DNA of 64,000 bases from an uncultured Opitutales bacterium (GCA_944389195.1 CALXLM010000026.1:116199-180198), one strand, 5' to 3'. Positions 48,477 to 57,938 are shown, counted from the stretch's first letter. Numbers and translations are program-made. The notes: a model not told the origin generated them from the sequence alone.

Positions 48477-49523
48477 TTAGCGCCTTTTTAACATCGTTCC
48501 GGAATCTATCCAATCGGGAGCCACTAACGTGGCGGTCAAATATCCGCAATCGGAGGATTTTAAAAAATCTGAAAGCCGCACAACCGCGAGTTCTCCGACA
48601 ATGTCGTTGTGCTGGTTCATTCCGGACCACTCCGGCATGCCCCGCCTGCGTTCGAGCTGCACAAGCGCGACATCCTCCGGCACCCGTGCGCCGAGCGACT
48701 CAAGCCACTTTTTGGGAGAGTTGTAAAGGCATAGTATGACGTCGGGACGCACTTTCATAAACCACTTTTTAAACAGGCCCGGAACCGAGGGATCGTCGTG
48801 CCCGTGCAAAAACGGAGGTATTCTGTCGGAAGCTTTCAACTCCAATTGCGCCCTTAAAAATCCACCCGAAAAGCGCCCGTCAACTACATTGTCAATGGCG
48901 CGGTCCAGAACGAGCGCCGGCCTTGAATAGCCGCGCTTTAACGCCTCCAGAACGGCGTTGCGCGCTATGAGAAACTGGTCGGCCGCCGCATAATCAAGCG
49001 GGGGATTCGACGTTCTGAACCCCGCCGCGACAAACTTGAAATCGCGCCATATAGGCGCAAATTCCGACGGCAAGACGGCATCGTCGTATATTCCGGCGAT
49101 TATTCCGCCGCGAATGCCGCGCGACCGAAAAATTTTTGCGAGGCGCTCCGGCCCCATGCCATTTTCGTACAGCCAAAACCTGTCAACCCCGTATCCCAGA
49201 CGCTTGGCCCCCCTTTCGATTCCCCTTACGAACTCGGGAAGCGTCGGGTGTTCGTAAAAGGCGCGCGGATTCTTATTCGCGTTTAAAAGCGCTATCGTTT
49301 CGCAGAACGCGCCCCTGCGCCGAGTTTTCACAAAAGACATTGCCCTGCAAAGCGCGGCGTCGCGCCTGTAGCCTATCCTTTCCGCCTCCCTCAGAACCTC
49401 CGACCTGAGCCTTTCCGAAACGCCTCCCCTCCCCCTCAGGGCGAGGCTTACTGCCATCTTCGATACTCCCAAAGCGGAAGCTATGTGCGCCGTTGTCGGA
49501 ACTTTAACACCCTTTTCCTTCAT
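48477..49523 (-). CDS. LacI-family transcriptional regulator
   Basis: 348 aa. N-terminal helix-turn-helix at ~9-32 (TAHIASALGVSKMAVSLALRGRGGVSERLR), followed by a hinge (EAERIGYRRDAAL) and a periplasmic-binding-protein-like sensor domain. The sensor domain has diverged from sugar-binding LacI members, as is common in Verrucomicrobia. It is divergent from the Tat-lipoprotein oxidoreductase gene at 49635, and a palindrome between them is a candidate operator. The effector is unknown. Confidence 0.9.
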   Translation of the reverse strand: MKEKGVKVPTTAHIASALGVSKMAVSLALRGRGGVSERLRSEVLREAERIGYRRDAALCRAMSFVKTRRRGAFCETIALLNANKNPRAFYEHPTLPEFVRGIERGAKRLGYGVDRFWLYENGMGPERLAKIFRSRGIRGGIIAGIYDDAVLPSEFAPIWRDFKFVAAGFRTSNPPLDYAAADQFLIARNAVLEALKRGYSRPALVLDRAIDNVVDGRFSGGFLRAQLELKASDRIPPFLHGHDDPSVPGLFKKWFMKVRPDVILCLYNSPKKWLESLGARVPEDVALVQLERRRGMPEWSGMNQHNDIVGELAVVRLSDFLKSSDCGYLTATLVAPDWIDSGTMLKRR

Positions 49524-49591
49524 GGAGCATCATTGTGGGGCAACTTAGATTTACAGTAAAGTAAAATCAAAAATTTTCTGTTTGAGCCGAA

Positions 49592-49610
49592 ACATTAAAA
49601 TTCTTAATGT
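49592..49610. promoter_or_regulatory. Palindromic operator candidate between the LacI-type gene and the oxidoreductase
   Basis: ACATTAA-aattc-TTAATGT: perfect 7-bp arms, 25 bp before the ATG of the divergent oxidoreductase gene. The position suits repression or control by the LacI-type protein, but the centre lacks the CG usual for that family, so another regulator is possible. Confidence 0.5.
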
Positions 49611-49634
49611 AAAAAACTCAGAAGGGAAAATTTT

Positions 49635-51020
49635 ATGAAAAGCAAAAAAACGGAAATAAAATTCAAAAGAAGAGACTTTATAAAGGCTTCGGCCGGAGCA
49701 TTCGGATTTCTGCTGATGTCCGGCTGCCAAAGCGGTAAAAAGGCCTCATCTCCGAATGAAAAGCTGCAGGTCGCCTTCATAGGAGTGGGCGGACGCGGCT
49801 CACAGCTTGCCAGGGACCTGCTCGAATACGACCGCATGAGGGCGGTGGCATTTTGCGACGTTGACGACGCTTACGCGGCCAAGACCTACCGACGGGCTCC
49901 GGGGCTGCCGAAGTTTTCCGACTACCGCGTAATGTTTGACAAAATGGGGAAGGATATCGACGCCGTCGTAATAGCGACCCCCGACCATTCGCACTATCCT
50001 ATCGCCACATGGGCTATGCTTTCCGGAAAACACGTCTATCTCGAAAAGCCGATGACTCGGACGATCTGGGAGTCGAGAAAGCTGCGCGACGTCGCAAAAG
50101 AAACCGGAGTCGTCACACAGCTCGGCAATCAGGGCCACGGCATGACATGGTGGCGCGATGTCGCAGAGTGGTACAAGGCGGGAGTACTCGGCGAAGTCGT
50201 GGAAATGTACAACTGGACCGACAGGCCCATATGGCACCAAGGCCCGTATCCCGTGCCCGACGGAAAGGAAGAAGTTCCGCAAACGCTCGACTATAGCCTG
50301 TGGCTAAACGTCGCCCCGGACACCCCCTATTCGTCAAAAATAATTCCATTCCACTGGCGCGGATTCAGAAATTTCGGAACGGGCGCCATGGGCGACCACG
50401 CATGCCACTCATTGGACTGGTTTTATTCCCCTCTCGAATTGGGCATGCCCGTTAAAATAAAAACGGAGTCCGGCAAATACAGCGACTTCGGCTGGCCAAA
50501 ACAAACGCGCACCGTGTTTGAATTCGCCCCTAAAGGCAACCGCCCGGCGCTGCGCCTGAACTGGTACGACAACGGACAAAAGCCCAAACATGTGGAAAGG
50601 CTCGCCGACGAAGATTTGGCAAAAATAAAAAACGGCGGAGCCATTGTCGGAACCAAGGAAACAGTGATATGCAGCGACCAATTCGGCAACGGAACAATGA
50701 TAACCCCGCGCAAAAGAATGGTGGAGCTTAAGAAGTCGAACGCCCTCCCGCAAAAGACACTCCCGAGAATCAAAGAGTCTCACCCGAGAAATTTTGTCAA
50801 CGCATGCCTTGACGGTACAAAGGCGACATCCGACATAGTCGAATATGCCGAAAAGCTTAACGAACTTGTTTTGCTCGGATCGGTATCCACATTCTTTTCG
50901 GGACGCGAATTGCTCTTTGACGGCGAAAAATTCTCCAACGTTTCTGAGGCGAACGACTATTTTATGAGCCGGTACCCGTACAAAAAGGAATTTCTCATTT
51001 CGGAGAAGCTCTCGATGTAG
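49635..51020 (+). CDS. Tat-exported Gfo/Idh/MocA oxidoreductase, likely lipoprotein
   Basis: 461 aa. The N-terminus KFKRRDFIKASAGAFGFLLMSGCQSG is a twin-arginine signal with a lipobox (MSGC), so the protein is probably a Tat-exported lipoprotein. Rossmann motif VAFIGVGGRGSQLA, then VAFCDVDD and EKPMTRTIWESR with the family Lys; MGDHACHSLDW is the His region. It is a distant relative of the oxidoreductase at 40.3 kb. A GGGAAAA sequence lies upstream. A strong terminator follows. Confidence 0.9.
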   Translation: MKSKKTEIKFKRRDFIKASAGAFGFLLMSGCQSGKKASSPNEKLQVAFIGVGGRGSQLARDLLEYDRMRAVAFCDVDDAYAAKTYRRAPGLPKFSDYRVMFDKMGKDIDAVVIATPDHSHYPIATWAMLSGKHVYLEKPMTRTIWESRKLRDVAKETGVVTQLGNQGHGMTWWRDVAEWYKAGVLGEVVEMYNWTDRPIWHQGPYPVPDGKEEVPQTLDYSLWLNVAPDTPYSSKIIPFHWRGFRNFGTGAMGDHACHSLDWFYSPLELGMPVKIKTESGKYSDFGWPKQTRTVFEFAPKGNRPALRLNWYDNGQKPKHVERLADEDLAKIKNGGAIVGTKETVICSDQFGNGTMITPRKRMVELKKSNALPQKTLPRIKESHPRNFVNACLDGTKATSDIVEYAEKLNELVLLGSVSTFFSGRELLFDGEKFSNVSEANDYFMSRYPYKKEFLISEKLSM

Positions 51021-51033
51021 GCCCTACGCGCGC

Positions 51034-51065
51034 ACTGGCGCTTTAAAATAAAGCGCCAGTTTTTG
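51034..51065 (+). terminator. Rho-independent terminator after the oxidoreductase gene
   Basis: ACTGGCGCTTT (51034-51044) pairs with AAAGCGCCAGT (51050-51060), followed by five T. Confidence 0.9.
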
Positions 51066-51118
51066 CCATTGGCGGTTTGCCTTAAGCTTTATTGGATAGA
51101 CCTATGCATTTCAGCTGC

Positions 51119-51281
51119 AAAAGGCTGCAAAAATAAACCAAGTAACGCGGCTTCAAGATTGGTTTCAAATGCGCGGGCGTATCCATTTCGGCCCACGGGA
51201 CTTTTTAGGAGTTGAGTTTTAGGCTTTGTGTTAGACTATCGTTTTTCTCTGTTTCTTGCAGGCTGACTTTTGCAGCCTTTT
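51119..51281. ncRNA. Candidate structured RNA element (tentative)
   Basis: The outer arms AAAAGGCTGCAAAA and TTTTGCAGCCTTTT are exact 14-bp reverse complements 135 bp apart, and the right arm is followed by a T-rich tail (tattgttttt). The overall size (~165-180 nt) suits a closed small RNA on the + strand. No known family signature was recognised. Confidence 0.3.
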
Positions 51282-51492
51282 ATTGTTTTTAGCAAGCTTT
51301 GCCGGTTAACTTTCAATTAAACGGCGCTTAATTGTTTTGTGCGAAAGTAATTTTCAATTCCATTCGCCGTAGGGCTTTATGCCTGAAAGCTTTTTTATCG
51401 CCCGCCTAAGCGCATCAATATTCGCAGAAGACAGCAATACTTGCGTGAGGCAAAGGAATTTACGGGCTGCGCCCTCCATTTAAGCTATTTCC

Positions 51493-51540
51493 AAGAGCGG
51501 ATTTCCGCAGGGCGGAAATTTCTTTAATGCCTCCGCTCTT
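51493..51540. other. Nested double hairpin in non-coding DNA
   Basis: AAGAGCGG (51493-51500) pairs with CCGCTCTT (51533-51540), and directly inside it ATTTCCGC (51501-51508) pairs with GCGGAAAT (51512-51519). Two perfect 8-bp stems in 48 bases is more than expected by chance. Confidence 0.5.
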
Positions 51541-52627
51541 TAAATTAAGCGCTAAAATATCAAATTCCGCCGCAAGCTTATGGCTTGCCGGCTGCCCAAA
51601 ATGAGCTTTATGCGGTTTCCAAGCAAGCCCGCTTGCCGATAACCCAACCAAGCACTTTGCCCAAGCCACGGCCGGCAGCCTGCTTTAAGTGATTATCTTT
51701 TAAATTATCTCCGTCGGATTCGCACCCGGTAATATGTTCCATATATTTTTATTTTATTGCGAACCGCGAAACATCCGCGCATCGCGCATTTGTTCATAAC
51801 GTCTAAACATCCGCCGCATCCAAAGACAGCGGTAGGAACATCGGATATTACCGCTGGGGGCAGATCTGCTGAATCCTCCTGTTCACGCTATGGAGAAAGC
51901 GCTTTTTGACACTTGGCTAATCCGCCAAAAACTGCCCTGTTTTTTTGGGATACGGATATACTTTGCATCTGTTGAAGGCTTTGTTTTTGCATGCACTTTC
52001 CAACACCGTTTAAATTTAAAAAATTTTTATGATTTTAAGAATGTTTCGGCCGCCTACTGAAAAAATTTCGCCCTGTTTGCAAAACTTGCGGGAAATGCCG
52101 AAAAATTTTTACATCGGGATTTTTTAGCAAAAAACCACCCGCGACCTAAAAAAAAACGGCCGCGCACCCCGCCTAAGACGCACCACGCGCATTGGGAAAA
52201 GGCGCGGCCGGCCTTAGGGCGGCTTAACGCTGCCGGAAAGCTCAACCGAACGACGTTCGGCTGCATGCTTGCAGTTAGAAGCGATTTCGCCTCCGCGCGC
52301 TGGAAATTGCATGGGCGAACGCTCGGTTTCGCGCAGATTTTTTCAACGCAAAAAGACCGGCTTTTTACGCCGAGCCGGCCATAAAAAGCCGTCAACGAAT
52401 ACCCAAATGCCTAATGACGCACGGTTGCCGCCGCCAACTCCGCACGCCTTGAAAAAATCCGCTCCGCATACCCGCAAACGCAAAACGCCCAAATGGGGAA
52501 AGCGCCCAGGCCCCGCATAGAATGTTCAGGCACCCCAGACACCCATTAATTTGAACGGGCAAATCCGAAATCCGCGCAGCATATCCGCAAAACGCGCGCG
52601 GAGTTTTATGGATGCCGCAAAATGCGG

Positions 52628-53668
52628 TTATATCGACATTACAAATGTGGACGAAGCCAATACGAGAATGCCGAGCCACAATACCGCTTTTGTAAGTTTT
52701 GAAGACCCTTTCCACTCGCCGATAAGGAGCCCTATAACGCCCGCAAAAACAATCACGAAAGCCATAAGGATTGCCCAGCTTGCAAAAGCGTACTTCTCGG
52801 CAAGTTTAGTCTGCCCCATTCCGTAAAGGAAGAATTGGCAATACCATAACAGCCCCCCAAGGGCGCACAAAATAAAATACCCCGTGTTTTTTGCGGCGCC
52901 CGACGCTTTTAAATCGGTAAAACTTCTGTTCTTAACAGACAGGAAAAGGCACCATAAAAAGTTCGTGGCAAAGCCGCCGAGCAAGGTGACAATAAGAATT
53001 GCGCTGTTTTTAAAGAGTTCCGCCCGCGCGGGATCTATAAGCGCCAAAGCGCGGGCCTTGTCCGCAATCGGCTTTCCGGCGTCCATTGAAAGCGACATGC
53101 ACGCGCTCAATACGCCCGCGATAATAGCTACGGCGAAACCCTTTGCCAAACTAAATTCCGATGCGCCGTTGTCCCCGTCCGCAGACGTGCCGCCGTCGCG
53201 CTCCTTCATCATTCCGGCCACGCCGTTTATAGCTATTCCCAAAGCGCAAATAAAAACGCCTATCAAAACCATGAGGCCCGACCTGTCGGAGGCTATTTCA
53301 AGAATCTTTCCGGATTTAATCGGCGGTATCAGCGTTCCCACGAGCGCGCAGAATCCAAGAGCCACCGCGGTTCCCAATCCGATGCCCAAATATCGCATTG
53401 AAAGGCCGAATGTCAGGCCTCCTATTCCCCATAAGGCGCCATATACAAACGTAGAGAATATCACGTCGAATTCAACCGCTCCGACCGCCTCCCAACAGCT
53501 CGGAATTGCAAAAGATGCTATGATTGTCGGGCATAAAACAAGAGCCGACAGCGACCAAAACATCCACATAAGCTCCCATTTCCACCCGACATATTTCAGC
53601 GGCGTGTAAAATGCCGCCGAGACAAACCCGGCGAGGGCGAACAGCATTATGCCATATAGAGAATCCAT
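52628..53668 (-). CDS. rhaT: L-rhamnose/proton symporter (RhaT family)
   Basis: 346 aa with about ten hydrophobic helices. RhaT-like features: FALAGFVSAAFYTPLKYVGWKWELMW at the N-terminus, then LWGIGGLTFGLSMRYLGIGLGTAVALGFCALVGTLIPP. It imports L-rhamnose with protons. AAGGA precedes the ATG at a good distance. It is encoded just downstream of rhamnose isomerase on the same strand, which supports the substrate, although a terminator separates the two. Confidence 0.88.
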   Translation of the reverse strand: MDSLYGIMLFALAGFVSAAFYTPLKYVGWKWELMWMFWSLSALVLCPTIIASFAIPSCWEAVGAVEFDVIFSTFVYGALWGIGGLTFGLSMRYLGIGLGTAVALGFCALVGTLIPPIKSGKILEIASDRSGLMVLIGVFICALGIAINGVAGMMKERDGGTSADGDNGASEFSLAKGFAVAIIAGVLSACMSLSMDAGKPIADKARALALIDPARAELFKNSAILIVTLLGGFATNFLWCLFLSVKNRSFTDLKASGAAKNTGYFILCALGGLLWYCQFFLYGMGQTKLAEKYAFASWAILMAFVIVFAGVIGLLIGEWKGSSKLTKAVLWLGILVLASSTFVMSI

Positions 53669-53709
53669 ATTTTATCCTTTCATTAAGCAAACGCGGGCAC
53701 GCAAAACCC

Positions 53710-53744
53710 AAAAAAACGTCCGGGCCGCATGCAGCGACCCGGAC
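53710..53744 (-). terminator. Rho-independent terminator between rhamnose isomerase and rhaT
   Basis: GTCCGGG (53718-53724) pairs with CCCGGAC (53738-53744), followed on the minus strand by six or seven T. It may lower rhaT expression relative to the isomerase. Confidence 0.85.
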
Positions 53745-53755
53745 AAACATAAAAA

Positions 53756-55006
53756 CTAACGTTTCATAAGCACCTTCTGCTCGTACTTTTTCACGCCCTC
53801 GATCATCTTGAGGCCGCAAGGCTTTCCAGCCCTTTTGCAGTATTCCTGCCAAACGGCCGAGGACGGAAGGTTCCGCGCCTCCTCCATGAGCGTAAGGCGC
53901 ACGCCGTAGTCTTCGGCATTCTCGGCGTTGCGCATCAAGGCGAGAGGATCCAGAAGCGCGCAAAGCAGGCTCTTGCGCGCCGCGCGCATGCCTATAACCC
54001 ACGCGAATATGCGGTTTATAGACGCGTCGAAGAAATCCATTCCTATATGGACTTTCGCGAGCGAACCGGTGCGCACTATTTCCTGCATTATCGCCATGGT
54101 GTTGTCGTCGGATAGCACGACATGGTCGCTGTCCCACCTTACGCCGCGCGACACATGCAAAAGAATCTCGGGCACGAAAAGCAAAACAGACGAAATTTTG
54201 TCGGCTATCGTTTCGGTGGGGTGGAAGTGCCCGGAGTCGAGAGTCAGAAGTATCTTGTTTTTGACCGCATAACCCATAAAGAATTCGTGCGAACCCACGA
54301 CATAGCTTTCGCTTCCTATGCCGAAAAGTTTGCACTCTACGGAATCCTTGTTGTACTTTTTCGAGACAGGGACCTTGAATATTTTGTCGAGCGAATCGGC
54401 CATGCGCTCGCGAGGGGCGAGCCTGTCGGCGGGGAAATCCTTCATGCCGTCCGGCATCCAAAAGTTTGTCACTACCGTGTCGCCGAGTTCTTTGCCCATT
54501 TTCTCAGCTATCTTGCGGCAGGCAATGCCGTGTTCTACCCAAAACTGCCTCACCGACTTGTCGGCACTTGAAAGCGTAAATCCGTCGGCAGCAAGCGGAT
54601 GGGAGAAAAACGTCGGGTTGAAATCCATTCCCATGTTTTTGGATTTGCACCAATCCACCCAGCCTTTAAAGTGCTTGTATTCTATCTGGTTTCTGTCCGC
54701 CTTTTTGCCTCCGAACTCCCCGTATATGGCGTGCAGATTCAAGCGCGTCTTGCCAGGAATATATTTCATGGCCTCGCTTATATCCGCCCGGAGCTCGTCG
54801 GGATTGCGCGCCTTGCCCGGAAAATTTCCGGTCGCCTGTATTCCTCCGCCGGATAGTTCGGCATCGGGAGTCTCGAAGCCGCCTACATCGTCTCCCTGCC
54901 AACAATGCATCGACAGCGGTATGGAGTCGAGAACTTGAATTGCCTTTTCTGTATCTACGCCGAATTTGGCGTACATGTCTTTTGCGTCCTTATAAGTATT
55001 TGCCAT
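53756..55006 (-). CDS. rhaA: L-rhamnose isomerase
   Basis: 416 aa from the ATG at 55006 (MANTYKDAKDMYAKFGVDTEKAI); an ATG two codons earlier exists. Size and sequence match the E. coli RhaA type: SMHCWQGDDVGGFE, LNLHAIYGEFGG, MDFNPTFFSHP, LTLDSGHFHPTETIADKIS and RWDSDHVV, including metal-binding Glu, Asp and His residues. It converts L-rhamnose to L-rhamnulose. The kinase and aldolase that normally follow are not in this window. Confidence 0.96.
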   Translation of the reverse strand: MANTYKDAKDMYAKFGVDTEKAIQVLDSIPLSMHCWQGDDVGGFETPDAELSGGGIQATGNFPGKARNPDELRADISEAMKYIPGKTRLNLHAIYGEFGGKKADRNQIEYKHFKGWVDWCKSKNMGMDFNPTFFSHPLAADGFTLSSADKSVRQFWVEHGIACRKIAEKMGKELGDTVVTNFWMPDGMKDFPADRLAPRERMADSLDKIFKVPVSKKYNKDSVECKLFGIGSESYVVGSHEFFMGYAVKNKILLTLDSGHFHPTETIADKISSVLLFVPEILLHVSRGVRWDSDHVVLSDDNTMAIMQEIVRTGSLAKVHIGMDFFDASINRIFAWVIGMRAARKSLLCALLDPLALMRNAENAEDYGVRLTLMEEARNLPSSAVWQEYCKRAGKPCGLKMIEGVKKYEQKVLMKR

Positions 55007-55305
55007 ACACAACCCACACTTAGGATTTATATGATTATTTGCAAGCGTTTTTTAAAGAAATTAAACAAAAACTAAATAAATCCCAAAGCTTTTGAAATGA
55101 GCCTTTCCCGAACAAAAAAGCCGGCGATAAATAAAAATACAGATACAAAAAACGCCCCCAATAACTTAAAAATACGGTTTTATTTAAGTGAAAATCGGCT
55201 TTTCGTAAAAAAAAAATTGCCTTTTAGTGATTTTTTTGAAATCATGACGATAATGGCGGTTAATTGTGATTTCCCATAATTGCAATTTATTGGAGTATTT
55301 TTATT

Positions 55306-56436
55306 ATGAGCAAAACGTTAAAATTCTTAGTGGCACCGGACAAATTCCGCGGTTCGCTTTCCGCGAGCCAAGCGGCTCATGCAATAAAAATGGGTATCCT
55401 CGCCGAATCGAAAGACGCTCAGATTCTTGAATACACATTGACTGACGGCGGAGACGGATTTGTAGATACGATATCGAAAGCCATAAAAGGCTCTAAGGTA
55501 ATAAGGCTTAAAACTATAGACCCGACCGGACAGGTTTTGACCGCAAAATGCGCCCTGCTCGACGACAGCACCGCGCTCGTCGGCCTAACGGAAGCCTCCG
55601 GAATAAATCTCGTATCCGAGGCTGAAAGACACCCCGCGCATCTGAGCAACATAGGATCCGGACAGATTCTGGAAAAGCTCGTCGAACGCGGCTATAAAAC
55701 CATCATAGTCGGGGTTGGAGGAAGCGCCACAAACGACGGCGGCATAGGATTGCTCATTCCGCTGGGATTCAAATTTCTCGACAAGGACGGCAACGACATA
55801 GAGCCGACCGGGGCGGGGCTTGCAAAACTTGAAAAGATTGTCGCGCCGGAAAAAAAGTTTTCCACAAAATTCATAGTCGCAACCGACGTGGCAAACACGC
55901 TGCTTGGCAAAAACGGGGCTGCCCTCGGATACGCCGAGCAAAAAGGCGCCACAAAAGAGGAGGCAGAACAGCTCGAACAAAACATGAAAAGGCTCACGGA
56001 AGTGGCAAAGAAATGTTTTGGGAAAAGCGCCCACGACTCTCCCGGGGCGGGCGCCGCGGGCGGATGCGGATACGGGCTAATGACGTTCCTCGACGCAAAA
56101 CGCGTAAGCGGATTCGATTTATTTGCCAAATATGCCAATCTCGACGCCGAAATAAAAGGCTGCAGCGTCGTCATAACCGGAGAGGGCATTTTCGATTCGA
56201 CCGACACGCAGGGGAAAGGGCCGTATGCGCTCGCAAAGCTTGCGGCAAAATACAAAAAGCCCGTTTGGATTTTCTGCGGGTCGTCGCCGCTTACGCAAAA
56301 GGAAATAGACGCTATGGGCATACCGAACGCGAAAATCGGACAAATACTTCCGCTTGCGCCAAATCTTGTAGAGGCTCAAAACAGGGCTCCAAAATTTCTG
56401 TCGCACTTGGCGAAGGAATTTGTGCGCAATTTGTAG
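55306..56436 (+). CDS. glxK: Glycerate kinase (GlxK type)
   Basis: 376 aa, normal. Motifs of the glycerate kinase type I family are LVAPDKFRGSLSASQAA, TDGGDGFVDT, GVGGSATNDGGIG and SPGAGAAGGCGYG. It phosphorylates D-glycerate to 2-phosphoglycerate (GarK/GlxK group) and feeds sugar-acid breakdown into glycolysis. GGAG lies 10 bp before the ATG. It is divergent from rhaA; a shared regulatory region of ~290 bp between them is AT-rich with no operator I can assign. Confidence 0.93.
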   Translation: MSKTLKFLVAPDKFRGSLSASQAAHAIKMGILAESKDAQILEYTLTDGGDGFVDTISKAIKGSKVIRLKTIDPTGQVLTAKCALLDDSTALVGLTEASGINLVSEAERHPAHLSNIGSGQILEKLVERGYKTIIVGVGGSATNDGGIGLLIPLGFKFLDKDGNDIEPTGAGLAKLEKIVAPEKKFSTKFIVATDVANTLLGKNGAALGYAEQKGATKEEAEQLEQNMKRLTEVAKKCFGKSAHDSPGAGAAGGCGYGLMTFLDAKRVSGFDLFAKYANLDAEIKGCSVVITGEGIFDSTDTQGKGPYALAKLAAKYKKPVWIFCGSSPLTQKEIDAMGIPNAKIGQILPLAPNLVEAQNRAPKFLSHLAKEFVRNL

Positions 56437-56477
56437 CGCCGCCGTCTTTTGGCGGAGAAAACGCTTATACTTGTCAT

Positions 56478-57278
56478 ATGAAAAAATTCGGTTTTATAGG
56501 GGCCGGGAAAATGGCCGGCGCAATAATTCGCGGAATGTTGTCGAAAGGCGCGGCGACACCGTCGGACATAGTGTGTTCCTGCGGGAACGACGATACGGGA
56601 AAGACTCTTTCCGCCCAAACTTCAATATCGCTTGCACCATCTCTTGAAGGCATGTTTTCGGAATCCGAAACGATTGTTGCAGCCTGCAAGCCGCAACAGC
56701 TAAAAGATGTTGCAGCTTACGGCAAATCGGCAAAATGCGGGGTTTTGATATCGATTCTTGCGGGAACGACGATAGCCCGCCTCAGGGAGTGCTTCCCGAA
56801 TGTAAAGAAGATAATAAGGGTTATGCCCAACATGCCGGCGCAAATATCAATGGGTATTTCGTGCTACGCGCCGGAATCGCCCCTCGACGAAGCGGAAAAG
56901 CGCACGGTCGAGGCTGTTCTGTCGGCCATAGGGGAATATATGGAAGTGGGCGAAAACAGGCTCGACGCAGTCACGGCGCTTTCCGGAAGCGGCCCGGGGT
57001 ATCTGTTCGAATTTGCCGCCGCAATGATCGAGGGGGCAAAAAAATTGGGTTTTTCAGACACCGAGGCAAAAAAACTCGTGGAAAAGACGCTTACCGGTTC
57101 CGCCGCACTTCTGGAAAAGTCAGAGCTTTCGGCCGACGAGTTGCGGACTGCCGTCTCGAGCCCCGGCGGGACAACCCTTGCCGCCCTGGAAGTTTTCTCT
57201 AAAAGCGGGTTCAGAAAAACCGTTCTCGACGCGCTTGAAGCCGCAAAAAAACGCTCAGAAGAATTGTCAAAACTATAA
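56478..57278 (+). CDS. proC: Pyrroline-5-carboxylate reductase
   Basis: 266 aa from the ATG at 56478; the open frame extends far upstream, but that part overlaps glxK and is not family sequence. NAD(P)-binding start KKFGFIGAGKMAGAIIRGM, then IIRVMPNMPAQISMG and the C-terminal signature GSGPGYLFEFAAAMIEGAKKLGF...VSSPGGTTLAALE. It catalyses the last step of proline synthesis. Confidence 0.95.
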   Translation: MKKFGFIGAGKMAGAIIRGMLSKGAATPSDIVCSCGNDDTGKTLSAQTSISLAPSLEGMFSESETIVAACKPQQLKDVAAYGKSAKCGVLISILAGTTIARLRECFPNVKKIIRVMPNMPAQISMGISCYAPESPLDEAEKRTVEAVLSAIGEYMEVGENRLDAVTALSGSGPGYLFEFAAAMIEGAKKLGFSDTEAKKLVEKTLTGSAALLEKSELSADELRTAVSSPGGTTLAALEVFSKSGFRKTVLDALEAAKKRSEELSKL

Positions 57279-57401
57279 TCGGTTCAGCCAGCAAAGATTC
57301 AAATAAAGTTTTTTATTCAAAATGCTTGACTGAATTAAAAATTGGTGGCACATTGTTCGTCAATCAACAGCAAACAGAAATTTACAGTTTTAATTCTCTT
57401 T

Positions 57402-57878
57402 ATGAAAAAAATACTCCTTCTTTCGTTAGCCGCCGTATCGTTGTCGGCGTGTTCAACAATGTCGTTTAACGAAGACGTCGCAATTGATTCCATGCCCAGC
57501 GGCGCGGATATAATAGTAAACGGAGAGCTTATGGGACAGACTCCCGCCATACTCTCGCTTGATACAAACAATGTTTACGAAATAAAGTTGGCGAAAAAAG
57601 GATATAAAGACCAAACCGTCAGCTTGGCGTCGGTTCGCACAAATCCGCTTATTAAATTCGGTCCTTTGGTTGACTTGGGCTACTACAAAGAACTTACCCC
57701 CGCCCCCGTCAACGAATCGCTCAAGCCCGATTTCCTTCCCGCCACAAAAGGGCTTAACGCTTTCGGAGATATGGCGTCGAGCATAGTAAAAGTTGACCAG
57801 ATGAGAAAAGAGGGTAAAATCACCCCCGAAGAGCACAGCTATATGCTCTTCCAAATAACCGAATTTTACAGCAAATAA
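57402..57878 (+). CDS. PEGA-domain lipoprotein
   Basis: 158 aa from the ATG at 57402. Lipoprotein signal MKKILLLSLAAVSLSAC with lipobox SLSAC. A PEGA-type beta domain follows: VAIDSMPSGADIIVNGELMGQTPAILSLDTNNVYEIKLAKKGYKDQTVSL, in which the usual P-x-G-A is present. The C-terminal part is helical and lacks motifs. Likely attached to the outer membrane; role unknown. A strong terminator follows. Confidence 0.85.
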   Translation: MKKILLLSLAAVSLSACSTMSFNEDVAIDSMPSGADIIVNGELMGQTPAILSLDTNNVYEIKLAKKGYKDQTVSLASVRTNPLIKFGPLVDLGYYKELTPAPVNESLKPDFLPATKGLNAFGDMASSIVKVDQMRKEGKITPEEHSYMLFQITEFYSK

Positions 57879-57901
57879 TAAAGCTTAAATCGCATTTGCG
57901 G

Positions 57902-57938
57902 CGCGCGCGGAATCAAAAATCCGCGCGCGTTTGTTTTA
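57902..57938 (+). terminator. Rho-independent terminator after the PEGA lipoprotein gene
   Basis: Perfect 10-bp stem CGCGCGCGGA (57902-57911) with TCCGCGCGCG (57920-57929), then TTTGTTTT. Confidence 0.9.

Larger units (their letters stand above)
51066..52627. other. Non-coding, hairpin-rich region (~1.5 kb)
   Basis: No convincing gene. Short frames on - (51460-51669, 52054-52395, 52392-52715) have irregular composition and no motif. The first half is rich in inverted repeats: AAAAGGCTGCAAAA (51119-51132) with its reverse complement (51268-51281), nested stems at 51493-51540, and several GCAAGC/GCTTGC pairs at 51572-51640. It could carry a small RNA or be decayed sequence. Confidence 0.5.

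Noticed and set aside
51460..51669. 69-codon open frame on -
   Set aside because: Lies across hairpin-rich non-coding sequence, no ribosome site or family resemblance.
52054..52715. Two open frames on - (113 and 107 codons)
   Set aside because: Low-complexity and arginine/alanine-biased reading of GC-rich DNA; the second also overlaps the end of rhaT.
56013..56477. 155-codon upstream extension of proC
   Set aside because: Overlaps glxK out of frame and is Arg-rich; ProC homology starts exactly at 56478.
57325..57356. GTGGCACATTGTT as a sigma-54 promoter before the PEGA lipoprotein gene
   Set aside because: The -12 GC is not matched (GT), so the fit is poor.
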